A stretch of DNA of 64,000 bases, taken from the NCBI GenBank assembly GCA_963820955.1, contig CAWGCA010000031.1:1-64000 (forward strand), written 5' to 3'. The notes beneath the pieces were generated by a model. It had not been told where the DNA came from. It did no database searches and saw only the letters and a program-made list of their open reading frames with translations. The translations under genes were made by a program, and so were the position numbers. Below, one piece after another: positions 1-8,597 of the stretch. The stretch comes from CAWGCA01 sp963820955. Lineage in GTDB: Bacteria > Pseudomonadota > Gammaproteobacteria > Chromatiales > Chromatiaceae. Each line of letters begins with the position of its first letter. Positions within the stretch are counted from its first letter, which is position 1.

Positions 1-245
1 TCCCGGATGAGCCGAGTGTTCAGCGGCGGGCCGATTATGTGTTGAGGATAGCGGGCGCCCTGCGTACCACCTACCCCACTAACTCCAGCATGGGGGGGCG
101 CTGGCTCAGGCAGAATCACCGGCGGTTTGGTAAGGCGCCGCTGTCTATCCTTTTAGAGGGGGGGGAGGACGGCTTAGTGGCGGTGCTGGCAGAGCTGGAT
201 TGCACATTCGGTTGGGATCAGAGCGGTTCCAAGGCGGCTACTTGA
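1..245 (+). CDS. DUF2384 (MbcA/ParS/Xre antitoxin-type) protein, 3' end only
   Basis: An open frame enters from the left edge (first full codon at base 3) and stops with TGA at 243-245. About 80 residues are visible. The segment with GGRWL, a Pro-Leu-x-x-Leu-Leu-x-Gly-Gly-like stretch and a following V-x-x-L-x-E-L helix resembles the toxin-binding DUF2384 domain of Xre/MbcA/ParS antitoxins. The start and any DNA-binding domain lie outside the window. No partner toxin (RES or ParT type) follows; the next gene is a convergent MBL hydrolase. An ATG at base 39 does not exist in this frame (TTG there), so a short internal start is unlikely. The family call rests on motif resemblance only. Confidence 0.5.
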   Translation, partial: PDEPSVQRRADYVLRIAGALRTTYPTNSSMGGRWLRQNHRRFGKAPLSILLEGGEDGLVAVLAELDCTFGWDQSGSKAAT

Positions 246-289
246 GCAATGCCCCTGCGCGCCGCGTGGCTCGGATGCGCTCTCAGGTT

Positions 290-1255
290 TTAACTGTTCG
301 CCTTTCTCGGCTCTTTCTCCCGTCGGTTCAGCCAGACCAGCAGACCCTGGGCGCAGAGCTCGATATCCATTTCCAGTAGTCGGTCGATCTCCTGCTCACT
401 AAGCCTGCACCCGTGCGCCCTCAGCCGATCCAGATAGAAGTTACGGAGACTGATGCGGATAGCTGTGTCCCGCTCGGAGGGGGCCGCGGCAAGGGCTAAT
501 TCGACGTAGGCATCAATTTCCTGATGCAGCACCCCAACTACATCCATGGGATTCTCCAAGCCGCAGTAATGAGTCAGATACATCCGCTCCGGCCGGTATT
601 CCATCAACTGATCCAGCGTCCGGTGCCAGGCATCCGGATCGAACTGAACAGGCGTCGAGGGTAGCATCAGGAAGGGACCTTTCTCCGTATACAGTTCTTT
701 GTAAGCGAGACCAAAGGTGTCGCCGGTAAAGAAGCCGCGGCTCTCTTCATCCCAGAGGCAAAGATGGTGCCGGGCGTGCCCCGGGGTATCGAGACAGCGC
801 AGTTTACGTCCATTGAGCTCTATGATCAGTCCATCCTGTGCCTCGATCACCCGGCTCTCGGAGACTGGTTCGAGTTCACCGAAATCCTGAGCAAACTTTT
901 CTTTGCCATAGACGGCCGAAGCGCCAGCCGCCAGTTTGGCTGGGTCGATCAGGTGGCGTGCTCCCTGTGGATGGACCACCAGTTGTGCCTCTGGCAGTTG
1001 TTGCATCAGTTGTCCAGCGCCCCCGGCATGATCCAGGTGAACGTGGGTCGGGATGAGGTATTTGATCTGTTCCGGCCGTACTCCAAGCAGCCCGAGAAGT
1101 GCCATGATGGATGGTACCGTGTGGGCAGTACCGGTATCGATCAGGGCCGCGGCTTCACCCCGCAGCAGGAGGTAGCAGCTGGCAAGTCCCGGTCGCTGAT
1201 AATGGGTTTCGATACAGGTGATCCCCATTCCAAGATCTGTATAGGCTGGTTTCAC
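290..1255 (-). CDS. MBL-fold metallo-hydrolase
   Basis: A 321-residue protein of the metallo-beta-lactamase superfamily. The signature HxHxDH is at residues 71-76 (THVHLDH). It is followed by a metal-binding His in PGHARHH near residue 158, the bridging Asp in FTGDTFG near 177, and a late His in THYCG near 229, so the dinuclear metal site looks complete. The roughly 90 residues after the fold (from about 235) form a helical tail of unknown role. There is no signal peptide, so the protein is probably cytosolic. The substrate cannot be told from sequence; relatives include glyoxalase II-like thioesterases and lactonases. It lies downstream of, and in the same direction as, the moxR-bat operon, separated by 174 bp, and may be a separate unit. 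Confidence 0.85.
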   Translation of the reverse strand: MKPAYTDLGMGITCIETHYQRPGLASCYLLLRGEAAALIDTGTAHTVPSIMALLGLLGVRPEQIKYLIPTHVHLDHAGGAGQLMQQLPEAQLVVHPQGARHLIDPAKLAAGASAVYGKEKFAQDFGELEPVSESRVIEAQDGLIIELNGRKLRCLDTPGHARHHLCLWDEESRGFFTGDTFGLAYKELYTEKGPFLMLPSTPVQFDPDAWHRTLDQLMEYRPERMYLTHYCGLENPMDVVGVLHQEIDAYVELALAAAPSERDTAIRISLRNFYLDRLRAHGCRLSEQEIDRLLEMDIELCAQGLLVWLNRREKEPRKANS

Positions 1256-1429
1256 AGTTCCGTGGTTCCTTATTTCCTAATCGGGGCACTGTGCCACGTA
1301 CCGGGCCGGGGGGTCAAAGACCCGCCATCCCCCGGGAATGATCGGCAGGGAGCGCGTCATTTGTCATCCAAGCCTTGGATGGGGCGATTTTCGTGCCAGC
1401 CGCCAACACTCGGCAGGTATCGGCTGTTC

Positions 1430-3436
1430 TCAGGAGGAGACGCCGGGATTCAATCGGGGTAGTCTGGGTTGCCGTTTGCTGGCTGGGCGCCTGCGACCCG
1501 GTAGTGGAATCCAACTGGGTCTGAGCTGCGTTCTGAAACGTTTTTTCCAAGCGCTGAAATCCACTGGATTGTCGCCATAGAGCGAGCCATCCAACTCCTG
1601 CATCAGCTTTCGCATAACAGATCGGTCAGCGCGGGAGTGAATATCGGCTAGCTCTTCGCCCAGCTGCCGCAGAGGTAGTTGGGCGGGGATGCCCAGATGC
1701 TTGTTGGCCAGAAACTTCAGCATGTAAGCCCAAACCTCTGGATCTGATTCTCCATCCACCACCCGCACGCAAAACCAGAGTCGGAAGGAATGGGGTAGAG
1801 AGCGAACGAACAACTGCCTCAGCTTCTGCAGACGCCGTATTGGTGAAAGCCAGTCGAGAAAGCGCCGCACCTGTTTGCCGGTGAAGGAGGCGGCTACCGA
1901 CATCTCTTCCTCCGCCACCTGCATAAATCGTTTGTGTCGCAACCAGGCGATAACCCAGATTCCTATGGTGAGGCTGAACAGGGCAATCAGCGGAAGCCAG
2001 AGAATAACCGGTGAAGCGCCGGGAAAAAGATCCGCTATCTGTCCCCCCTCGTCACCGGGCTCGCCCTTGGCCACCAGTTGGCGAATCGGGCTTGTGGCGG
2101 TTTCGCTTTGACCGGTATCCACGTTCCACCAGCCAATGCGCAGTTCCGGAATCAGGATTTTGCCTCCATGCTGGGGCACCAGGGTGAAGGTCTCTGTCCG
2201 ATTCCCGAGGAGGTATCGTCCATCTGATGAAACTTTCCCTTGAGTCTCAGATTTTTCCCTGTAGACATGAAAATCCTTGCCCTGAAGTGTTTTTTCAAAC
2301 GACGGTAGCTGCCCGCCGGTAGCCCCGATAGCTGAGATGTCCACCACTAGACTGAGCGGTTTTCCCGCCTCTGGTTTTTCGGCGCCCTGCAGAAAAGACT
2401 GCAATAACAGCCCATGCAGTGGACGCCAGGGCTGAACCGACGGATCGACTGGCTGCACCTGAAGTCGAATCGGTTCTCGGGATAGCACGTCAAACGGGCT
2501 TCCTCCCGCCACCCCAAGGGTCCCCTTGACCCTGATCAGGGGAATAGTCATATCACCCGCTTGAAGCGGTGTAACCGCGTAGCGGTATTGGTTGACGATC
2601 TTCTGGGTTCCGTCAACGGTTTGCGCTCTGGCGTCCGGGCCTTCCAGTTTCTTGAACACAAAGGCGCCGGTTCGGGTCAGTTCCGGCTGAGCTGAACTGA
2701 GGTTGCTGTCGCTGATGATCCGAAGGGTCAGGACCAGTGTCTGCTGGACATAGGGCTTCGTGGCGGATATCAGTACCTCGATCTGGGGAACCTTGGAGCC
2801 GGAATTCTGGCTCGGAGTCTGGCTGTAGCGAGTGGTGGTCTGGGGCCATTGCCGGGCTCCAGGCTGGCCGCTGTAGGGCTGCTGCCCCGGTTGGCCGTAG
2901 GGCTGCTGCCCCGGTTGGCCGTAGGGTTGCTGCCCCGGTTGGCCGAAGGGCTGCTGCGCCGGCTGGCCGTAGGGCTGCTGTGTCGGTTGGCCGTAGGGTT
3001 GCTGCGCCGGCTGGCCGTAGGGTTGCTGCCCCGGTTGGCCGAAGGGCTGCTGCGCCGGCTGGCCGTAGGGCTGCTGTGTCGGTTGGCCGTAGGGTTGCTG
3101 CGCCGGCTGGCCGTAGGGTTGCTGCGCCGGTTGGCCGTAGGGTTGCTGCGCCGGCTGGCCGTAGGGTTGCTGCGCCGGCTGGCCGTAGGGCTGCTGTGTC
3201 GGTTGGCCGTAGGGTTGCTGCGCCGGCTGGCCGTAGGGTTGCTGCGCCGGTTGGCCGTAGGGTTGCTGCGCCGGCTGGCCGTAGGGCTGCTGCGCCGGTT
3301 GGCCGTAGGGATACGGCATGAACCCGGGGTTAGGGTAGCGGGTTTGGGCCAATACGGCGGTCGAAAGACAACAAACGACACCGATCCAGAACCGGAGGTA
3401 GCCGCTCTTCAGAAATCTGTTTCTTGGTCTCTGCAT
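1430..3436 (-). CDS. batD: BatD-family protein with N-terminal QPYGQPAQ repeats
   Basis: A 668-residue protein of the BatD (Bacteroides aerotolerance D) family, last gene of the moxR-bat operon. It has a signal peptide (residues 1-30, ending LSTAVLAQ), then 18 tandem eight-residue units of QPYGQPAQ type (residues 42-185). These are followed by the beta-rich BatD domain (about 205-460), one membrane helix (about 478-500) and a basic cytoplasmic tail. The topology therefore places the repeats and BatD domain in the periplasm, anchored near the C-terminus. Family members act with MoxR and VWA proteins; the exact biochemical role is unknown. Start ATG at 3436 is 39 bp after batC, with only a weak ribosome site. 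The Q/P/Y/G repeat is not part of the usual family architecture. Confidence 0.88.
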   Translation of the reverse strand: MQRPRNRFLKSGYLRFWIGVVCCLSTAVLAQTRYPNPGFMPYPYGQPAQQPYGQPAQQPYGQPAQQPYGQPAQQPYGQPTQQPYGQPAQQPYGQPAQQPYGQPAQQPYGQPAQQPYGQPTQQPYGQPAQQPFGQPGQQPYGQPAQQPYGQPTQQPYGQPAQQPFGQPGQQPYGQPGQQPYGQPGQQPYSGQPGARQWPQTTTRYSQTPSQNSGSKVPQIEVLISATKPYVQQTLVLTLRIISDSNLSSAQPELTRTGAFVFKKLEGPDARAQTVDGTQKIVNQYRYAVTPLQAGDMTIPLIRVKGTLGVAGGSPFDVLSREPIRLQVQPVDPSVQPWRPLHGLLLQSFLQGAEKPEAGKPLSLVVDISAIGATGGQLPSFEKTLQGKDFHVYREKSETQGKVSSDGRYLLGNRTETFTLVPQHGGKILIPELRIGWWNVDTGQSETATSPIRQLVAKGEPGDEGGQIADLFPGASPVILWLPLIALFSLTIGIWVIAWLRHKRFMQVAEEEMSVAASFTGKQVRRFLDWLSPIRRLQKLRQLFVRSLPHSFRLWFCVRVVDGESDPEVWAYMLKFLANKHLGIPAQLPLRQLGEELADIHSRADRSVMRKLMQELDGSLYGDNPVDFSAWKKRFRTQLRPSWIPLPGRRRPASKRQPRLPRLNPGVSS
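2882..3313 (-). repeat. 24-bp coding tandem repeat in batD (18 units)
   Basis: Eighteen consecutive 24-bp units encode QPYGQPAQ and its variants (QPYGQPTQ, QPFGQPGQ, QPYGQPGQ; the first unit reads YPYGQPAQ). The variants recur in blocks of several units (A-A-A-T type, and G types toward the C-terminal end). This pattern points to past expansion by unequal exchange or slippage of multi-unit blocks. Because the unit is a multiple of three, length change would not break the frame. Confidence 0.95.
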
Positions 3437-3475
3437 CGGGAATCTTCTATTGGTTGCTCTGTTCCGGTCGCTAAG

Positions 3476-5068
3476 TTACCAGGGCCTGGGTTCATGTAAC
3501 GGTCCCCCCTGTTTCTGGATCAACCGTTGCTCTTCGAGTAGAAACTGGTTGCGCAGCAGGTAGGCGGGGTTGCCCTCGATCTGTTGCAGCCATTGCTCCA
3601 TTAACACGGAGGCCGCGCTGTCACCGGCGCCCTCACCATCGGGCCGGGTTTCGCCTTCACTTTTCTGTGCCTCTTCGTCCAGAGCCTCGCCCTGCTGGTC
3701 GAACTGATCCACTGCTTCCATGCCCTTTCCTGGTTGTAGCATCTCTTCCTGTAAGGGTTCTTTGCCCTCTCCCCGGTCAAGGGACTGTTCAGCGCTGGTC
3801 TCGCTTTCGCCGGATTCCTCGGCATCCTCACCCTGGCCCGGTTCTTCCGTCTCCTGTTCCCCTTTAGCCTGCTCCATGCTCTCTTTTTCTCCGCCCTCTG
3901 CCTGGTGTTCGTCCTGTTCCTCTTCGCCCCTCTCTCCCGGGTCCTGTTCAGACTCCCTGCCTCCCTCATCCGCCGCGTCCTGCTGCTCTTCCTCACCGCT
4001 TTCTGCTTCGGTTTGTTCCTCTTCAGATTCGTCTTCGCCGGACTCTTCCAGTTGCTCTGATTCCTGGCCGCCGCTCGCTTCCTGCTCGGCTTCAGCCTCT
4101 TCTTCGCCAGACTCTTCTAGTTCCTCTGATTCCTGGCTACCACTCTGTTGTTCTTCCGACTCTTCTTCGCCGGTATCCCCGGTTTGATCTGCCTCGGCTT
4201 TGCCCTCTGATTCGCTGTCGGATTCTCCCTCGCTTTTTCCCTGTTGCTCCTGTTCCTGTTTTCCGGACTCGGACTCGGACTCCTGCTCTTGCTCCTGTTC
4301 TCCGGATTCGGACTCCTGCTCTTGCTCCTGTTCTCCGGACTCGGACTCCTGCTCTTGCTCCTGTTCTCCGGACTCGGACTCCTGCTCTTGCTCCTGTTCC
4401 CCGGACTCGGACTCCTGCTCTTGCTCCTGTTCCCCGGACTCGGACTCCTGCTCTTGCTCCTGTTCCCCGGACTCGGACTCCTGCTCTTGCTCCTGTTCCC
4501 CGGACTCGGACTCCTGCTCTTGCTCCTGTTCCCCGGACTCGGACTCCTGCTCTTGCTGTTCCTCGCCCGACTCAGATTCTTCCTGCTCTTTTTCCTCCTG
4601 ATCTTCTTTCTTTTGCTTCTCTTTTTCCTGCTTTTCCTGTTCCAGGCGTTCAAGCGCTTCGGGGTCTGTCTCCGCCAGCATGGCCTTGGCCAATCCCTGG
4701 TTGTGGCGAGCCTCCCGGTGCTCGGGGTCTATGCTCAATACTTCGTCGTAGGCCAGGATAGACGCTTCATAGTCGCCTTGTTGAAAGCGGGCATTTCCCA
4801 GGTTGTAACGGGCATCCTGCAGTACTTCGTCCCGTTCAACGCGCTCGAAGGCGTTGGCCGCTGCCTGGAAGTCCTCGGCCCGATAGAGAGCGACGCCTTG
4901 TCTATAGGTGTCCTTGAAAGTTCGGGCTGCCTCCAGATACTGTCCTTGTTTGAACAGCCGTTGTCCGACCTGTTCGCTGTTTTCGAACCAGGCGGCCGCC
5001 AGTGGTCGAACAGCGGTCAGTGCCAATACACCGAGAGCAAAAAACGGGACGGCCAACCCTTTCCTCAT
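3476..5068 (-). CDS. batC: BatC-family TPR protein with acidic E/Q/S repeat region
   Basis: A 530-residue protein. It has an N-terminal hydrophobic signal or anchor (residues about 5-25), tetratricopeptide-like helices (about 30-140, including AEDFQAAANAFERV, LGNARFQQGDYEASILAYDEV and the following pair), then a very long acidic low-complexity region (about 145-440) of Glu, Gln and Ser, and a short C-terminal segment. Within it are about eight perfect 11-residue units ESESGEQEQEQ. BatC proteins pair with the VWA proteins BatA/BatB; the TPR part is the likely interaction surface. The start overlaps the batB stop by 4 bp, so translation is probably coupled. The acidic tail is much longer than I expect for the family. 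Confidence 0.88.
   Translation of the reverse strand: MRKGLAVPFFALGVLALTAVRPLAAAWFENSEQVGQRLFKQGQYLEAARTFKDTYRQGVALYRAEDFQAAANAFERVERDEVLQDARYNLGNARFQQGDYEASILAYDEVLSIDPEHREARHNQGLAKAMLAETDPEALERLEQEKQEKEKQKKEDQEEKEQEESESGEEQQEQESESGEQEQEQESESGEQEQEQESESGEQEQEQESESGEQEQEQESESGEQEQEQESESGEQEQEQESESGEQEQEQESESGEQEQEQESESESGKQEQEQQGKSEGESDSESEGKAEADQTGDTGEEESEEQQSGSQESEELEESGEEEAEAEQEASGGQESEQLEESGEDESEEEQTEAESGEEEQQDAADEGGRESEQDPGERGEEEQDEHQAEGGEKESMEQAKGEQETEEPGQGEDAEESGESETSAEQSLDRGEGKEPLQEEMLQPGKGMEAVDQFDQQGEALDEEAQKSEGETRPDGEGAGDSAASVLMEQWLQQIEGNPAYLLRNQFLLEEQRLIQKQGGPLHEPRPW
4275..4560 (-). repeat. 33-bp coding tandem repeat in batC
   Basis: About eight near-identical 33-bp units, each coding for ESESGEQEQEQ, flanked by degenerate partial units. 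Copies differ mainly by silent or single changes (GAATCC or GAGTCC type), which indicates recent expansion or homogenisation. The array keeps the reading frame. Confidence 0.93.
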
Positions 5069-6096
5069 CGGCCCATCTCCCTTTTCTCCAGCGGCAGGTA
5101 TTTACGGAAACCCGGCAGCATCACCAGCATTACCGGTAGCAACAGCCAGTAAAAGCGCTCGTTCCATACGCGGACCTGCTCTTCCTCCGAGGCCTGCGCC
5201 TTGCCTCGGGACATCACCTTTTTGAGGATTTTCGATGTGTCTTCATCCCGGAAATCAGCGGTCTGGTAAGTTCCACCACCCGCGTTGGCCAACTTTATCA
5301 AGCCCGCTTCGTCCAATCGGGATTCCACCGTCTGGCGGCGGCCGTCGGTGAGAAATCGGCCTTTCTGGCCTGGCACTGGTCCACCTCCGCTGCTGCCTAT
5401 ACCCAGGACGTGAAATTGAATGCCCTCTTTCGCCAGCGCCTCTATCTGTTGTTCGATCTCCAGGTCGGCGAAATCCCCGTCGGAGATCAGCAGAATACTG
5501 TGCTGGGTCTTTTCCGGTTGCCCGGCCAGCAGCGACCTGGCACGGTCCAGCGCCTGCCCCAGCCGGCTTCCCTGAAGCCGCACCAGGTCGGTAGAGAGAG
5601 CGGGCAGCAGATTGCGTACAGCTTGATTGTCTTCGGTGATCGGGGTGACCACATGAGCCACCGAGGCGAAGGCGATGAGACCGATCCGTACCCCCTGGTT
5701 CTGATTGATCAGGTCCTCTATCTCCTGACGGGCCCGAGCCAGACGGGAAGGCCGTACGTCCGACACTTCCATGGAGCGTGAGATATCGAGCAGGATCACA
5801 AGATCAGCGCCCGGTGTAAACAGTTGTACCCGTGTAAAATCCCATCGTGGTCCCGCCATGGCGATGATCAATGCAGTCCACAGCAAGGCCCAGCGGCTGA
5901 AACGGCGCCAGCGCTCAGTGGAGTGAAGCTCGCGGCTGCCGGTGAGGTGAGGCAGCAGGTGGGGGTCGGCATAGCGGTTCATGCGTGCGATTCCCCCATA
6001 CACGGTACTGCGTCGCAGCCAGGCTGCAACCGGCAGGATCACCAGCAGCCCCAACAGCCACCAGGGGGAGGCGAAATGGAAGCCTAGATCAGGCAC
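5065..6096 (-). CDS. batB: VWA-domain membrane protein BatB
   Basis: Von Willebrand factor A protein of the Bat operon. The longest open frame begins at 6318, but its first 74 codons only shadow batA. The supported start is GTG at 6096, with GGAGG about nine bases upstream, giving 343 residues and an 8-bp overlap with batA. Two membrane helices precede the VWA domain (ASPWWLLGLLVILPVAAW and the LLWTALIIAMAG helix) and one follows near the C-terminus (FYWLLLPVMLVML). The metal-ion-dependent adhesion site DISRS is seen in LLDISRSMEVSD. The domain should face the periplasm and probably works with BatA, BatC and BatD. Confidence 0.9.
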   Translation of the reverse strand: MPDLGFHFASPWWLLGLLVILPVAAWLRRSTVYGGIARMNRYADPHLLPHLTGSRELHSTERWRRFSRWALLWTALIIAMAGPRWDFTRVQLFTPGADLVILLDISRSMEVSDVRPSRLARARQEIEDLINQNQGVRIGLIAFASVAHVVTPITEDNQAVRNLLPALSTDLVRLQGSRLGQALDRARSLLAGQPEKTQHSILLISDGDFADLEIEQQIEALAKEGIQFHVLGIGSSGGGPVPGQKGRFLTDGRRQTVESRLDEAGLIKLANAGGGTYQTADFRDEDTSKILKKVMSRGKAQASEEEQVRVWNERFYWLLLPVMLVMLPGFRKYLPLEKREMGR

Positions 6097-7135
6097 GGCC
6101 AACTCCCTCCGGCAGGCGTATCCGTCCTTCGGGGAATAGACCGAGGGCCAGCAGCAGCAGCAGGGCCAGACCCAGGGGCCAGCGGTACAAGGGGTGTGGT
6201 ACCAGGACCGTGCGACTCTCGGCCTCTGTTTTTTCCATGGTGTCGATGCGCTCGGAGATTTCCTCCAGTGCGCGAGTATTGGTGGCTCGAAAATAGGCTC
6301 CACCGGTAAGTTCCGCAATATCTTTCAGGGTCTCTTCGTCCAAGCCGATGTCTGACTCTGGGTGGTACTGGCCATCCATACCCCTGATCATCACCTCCTC
6401 CTTGTTGCTGCCAACACCAATGGTATAGATTCTCACCCCCTCGCGGGCTGCCAGCCGGGCCGCCTCCAGTGGGGGAATGAGTCCGGCGGTGTTTTCGCCG
6501 TCGGTGACCAGCAGCAGCACCCGGGATCCCTCTGGCCGTTCACGCAGCTTTTTCACGCTCAGGCCAACCGCATCCCCGATCGCGGTTGCATTACCCGCCA
6601 TACCGGGTTCGACGTCATTGAGGACCCGCCGGACCGCCGGGAGATCAAGGGTGAGCGGTGATTGCACAAAGGCCTGATTGCCGAAGATGACCAGGCCTAC
6701 CCGATCGCCGCTACGGTTCTCAACAAACCGACCCATTACCCCCTTTACTACCGCCATGCGGCTGATCGGCCGGTTATCGCGGCTGAAATCAAGGGCGGTC
6801 ATGGAGCGGGAGGTGTCCACCGCCAGCATCAGGTCGTAGCCTTCGGTCTTAATCTCGGTGTGCGGTTCGAGCCATTGGGGTCGCATCAGGGTCAGGGTCA
6901 GGGTCGTCCACAGCAGGGCCAGCAGCAGGGCGTGCATCCTGCCTGCGATCGCGGTTCGGGGGCGGCGGCCGTGAAAGCTGGCCTGGAGTCTTTGCACGGA
7001 GGGATGTAACAGGGTAGTACGGCGTCCCTCCACCGGTGCCTCTTCGCCCGGTTGGACGAAACGGGGCCAGAACAGGCGGATCAGCAGCGGCAGCGGCAGC
7101 AGCAACGCCATCCATGGCCAGTAGAACTCAAACAC
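6089..7135 (-). CDS. batA: VWA-domain membrane protein BatA
   Basis: A 348-residue VWA protein. It has an N-terminal membrane helix (WPWMALLLPLPLLIRLFW), a second near residues 65-85, a VWA domain with an intact MIDAS motif DTSRSM (in LAVDTSRSMTALD), and a C-terminal membrane helix (about 322-340). The arrangement (two N-terminal helices, domain, C-terminal helix) is that of BatA. The start overlaps the end of the DUF4381 gene by 8 bp and the 3' end overlaps batB, so the operon is tightly coupled. VWA proteins next to MoxR ATPases are thought to act in chaperone-like assembly or metal insertion; the client here is unknown. Confidence 0.92.
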   Translation of the reverse strand: MFEFYWPWMALLLPLPLLIRLFWPRFVQPGEEAPVEGRRTTLLHPSVQRLQASFHGRRPRTAIAGRMHALLLALLWTTLTLTLMRPQWLEPHTEIKTEGYDLMLAVDTSRSMTALDFSRDNRPISRMAVVKGVMGRFVENRSGDRVGLVIFGNQAFVQSPLTLDLPAVRRVLNDVEPGMAGNATAIGDAVGLSVKKLRERPEGSRVLLLVTDGENTAGLIPPLEAARLAAREGVRIYTIGVGSNKEEVMIRGMDGQYHPESDIGLDEETLKDIAELTGGAYFRATNTRALEEISERIDTMEKTEAESRTVLVPHPLYRWPLGLALLLLLALGLFPEGRIRLPEGVGRA

Positions 7136-7670
7136 GCCAGCCCCCCGTCCATTTACGCAGCAGGGTTAGCCAGCGTCCGCGTGGACGCTGCGCATCCTCC
7201 CGACTGCTGCCCACCAGTTCCAGGCTGGCGGAGATCAGCCCGTCCACTTGGTTTTGATCGTCGACCCAATCCTCCGGGGCATAAGGCAGGCTGATAAGTA
7301 CCCGTCCGCGATTCACCCAGTCGAAACCATTGGGGTCGGTCTGCTGCAGCCACTGGAGCCACTCTTCCCCGGTTACACTGGCCTGCCCTTGCCGTCCGAA
7401 ACGGGCGATTGCAATGCGCCGGAGAAGCTCAGAAAGCCCCCCCGCAGTCTCCTTCGGGGTCAGTTGGTAACGTCTTCGCTGCAGATCGCGGAGGGCTCTT
7501 CGAGCCTCGTTGCGCCAGCTTCCGGGTGGATAGTGGATCAGGTGGCGGATCCACAGGGTGATCAGCCACACGGCAAGAAGCAGCAGTGCGACAGCGATCC
7601 ACCAGCCCGCCGCAGGAGGCCACCAGGAGATGGGATCCAATCCCTGGATATCCATCAATTGGGCGGACAT
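7128..7670 (-). CDS. DUF4381 domain membrane protein
   Basis: A 180-residue protein of the DUF4381 family. The start chosen is ATG at 7670, which overlaps the stop of the DUF58 gene as TGATG; a TTG one codon upstream is the longer alternative. One membrane helix lies near residues 22-42 (GWWIAVALLLLAVWLITLWI), followed by a basic helical cytoplasmic part with LRRIAIARFGR. DUF4381 genes are typically found between a DUF58 gene and batA in MoxR operons of Proteobacteria, as here. No catalytic motif is visible. A scaffolding or membrane-coupling role is only inferred from position. Confidence 0.85.
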   Translation of the reverse strand: MSAQLMDIQGLDPISWWPPAAGWWIAVALLLLAVWLITLWIRHLIHYPPGSWRNEARRALRDLQRRRYQLTPKETAGGLSELLRRIAIARFGRQGQASVTGEEWLQWLQQTDPNGFDWVNRGRVLISLPYAPEDWVDDQNQVDGLISASLELVGSSREDAQRPRGRWLTLLRKWTGGWRV

Positions 7671-8590
7671 CAACGTAGAATCCTCGTGCGGCCGCTGTAG
7701 CGTATACCCCGCATCAGGGAAGCATGCACGTCCTGATCTGTTCTTACCGGAATCAACGGCATGCCGAGTCGATTGGCTATCCCCGTCAAGGCCATTCTAT
7801 GGTGCTCCCAGGTCTCCCGGTAGAGCTTCTGCCCCTTGCTGTCGGCGGTATCGACTTCCACCAGATTGCCTTCCGGGTCGGTAAACAGGGCCTGACCAAT
7901 GTCCGGGAGTTCACTATCGGCCAGATCATCCACCGGGATGATGGCCACGGTATGACGTTGACAGAGTCGGCCCAGCGTCGTCTCCAGACGGACCGAATCC
8001 CGGTTGAGGTCGGCAATCACAAAGATCAGGCTGCCGGTTGCGGTGCCTTTTTCGGCCCGTTGCAACGCGCCAAGCAGGGGGTCCTTGCTGGATTCGCCAC
8101 CTTCACCGGGGCGTGAAAGGGCCTGCAGCAGGCGCCACAGGGCACGCCGATCCTTGGTCGGGCGGAAGTGTCGGGGGCCGCTCGTAGCGTCACCGAACAG
8201 AAGACCGCCTACCCGATCGCCCAGGCCGTTCGCGGCCCAACCCAGCAGAGCGGCGGCCCGGGCCGCTTGAATTGACTTGAAGGTGCCGCGGGTACCGAAG
8301 TTCATATGGGGTCCCTGATCCACGCAGAGCACTACGCTTCGTTCTCGCTCCTCCCGGAATACCTTGAGATGTGGACTGTTGGTGCGGGCGGTAACCTTCC
8401 ACTCCATGTTGCGTACATCGTCCCCTTCCTGGTACTCCCGGACTTCCTCGAAGTCGAGGCCGGTCCCGCGAAACACCGAGGCGTAGAGTCCGCTGAAGCT
8501 GGAGTTGACCAGATGATGCGACGCCAGTCCCAGGGTGTGGGACTGGTGGCGCAATTCCAGCAGATCGTCCAGACGTGGGTGCAGCGCCAT
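7670..8590 (-). CDS. DUF58 domain protein
   Basis: A 306-residue protein starting at ATG 8590, 7 bp after moxR; a TTG at 8611 would overlap moxR and add seven residues. The DUF58 hallmark is clear in FEEVREYQEGDDVR followed by WKVTARTNSPHLKVF, and a VWA-like fold follows (VLCVDQGPHM). The MIDAS is degenerate (DxGxx in place of DxSxS). DUF58 proteins are constant partners of MoxR ATPases and probably provide the link between the ATPase and the membrane VWA proteins encoded downstream. No signal peptide or membrane helix is seen. Confidence 0.9.
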   Translation of the reverse strand: MALHPRLDDLLELRHQSHTLGLASHHLVNSSFSGLYASVFRGTGLDFEEVREYQEGDDVRNMEWKVTARTNSPHLKVFREERERSVVLCVDQGPHMNFGTRGTFKSIQAARAAALLGWAANGLGDRVGGLLFGDATSGPRHFRPTKDRRALWRLLQALSRPGEGGESSKDPLLGALQRAEKGTATGSLIFVIADLNRDSVRLETTLGRLCQRHTVAIIPVDDLADSELPDIGQALFTDPEGNLVEVDTADSKGQKLYRETWEHHRMALTGIANRLGMPLIPVRTDQDVHASLMRGIRYSGRTRILR

Positions 8591-8597
8591 TTTGTTG

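Noticed and set aside
2737..3499. Arg/Ala-rich and Leu/Arg-rich plus-strand frames and a minus-strand Ser/Arg frame across batD
   Set aside because: All arise from the 24-bp repeat, which lacks stops in most frames. Only the BatD frame has signal peptide, domain and membrane helix.
4244..5152. A 302-codon Leu-rich plus-strand frame
   Set aside because: It is the antisense reading of the batC acidic repeats (GAG/CAG read as CTC/CTG), with no family and no ribosome site.
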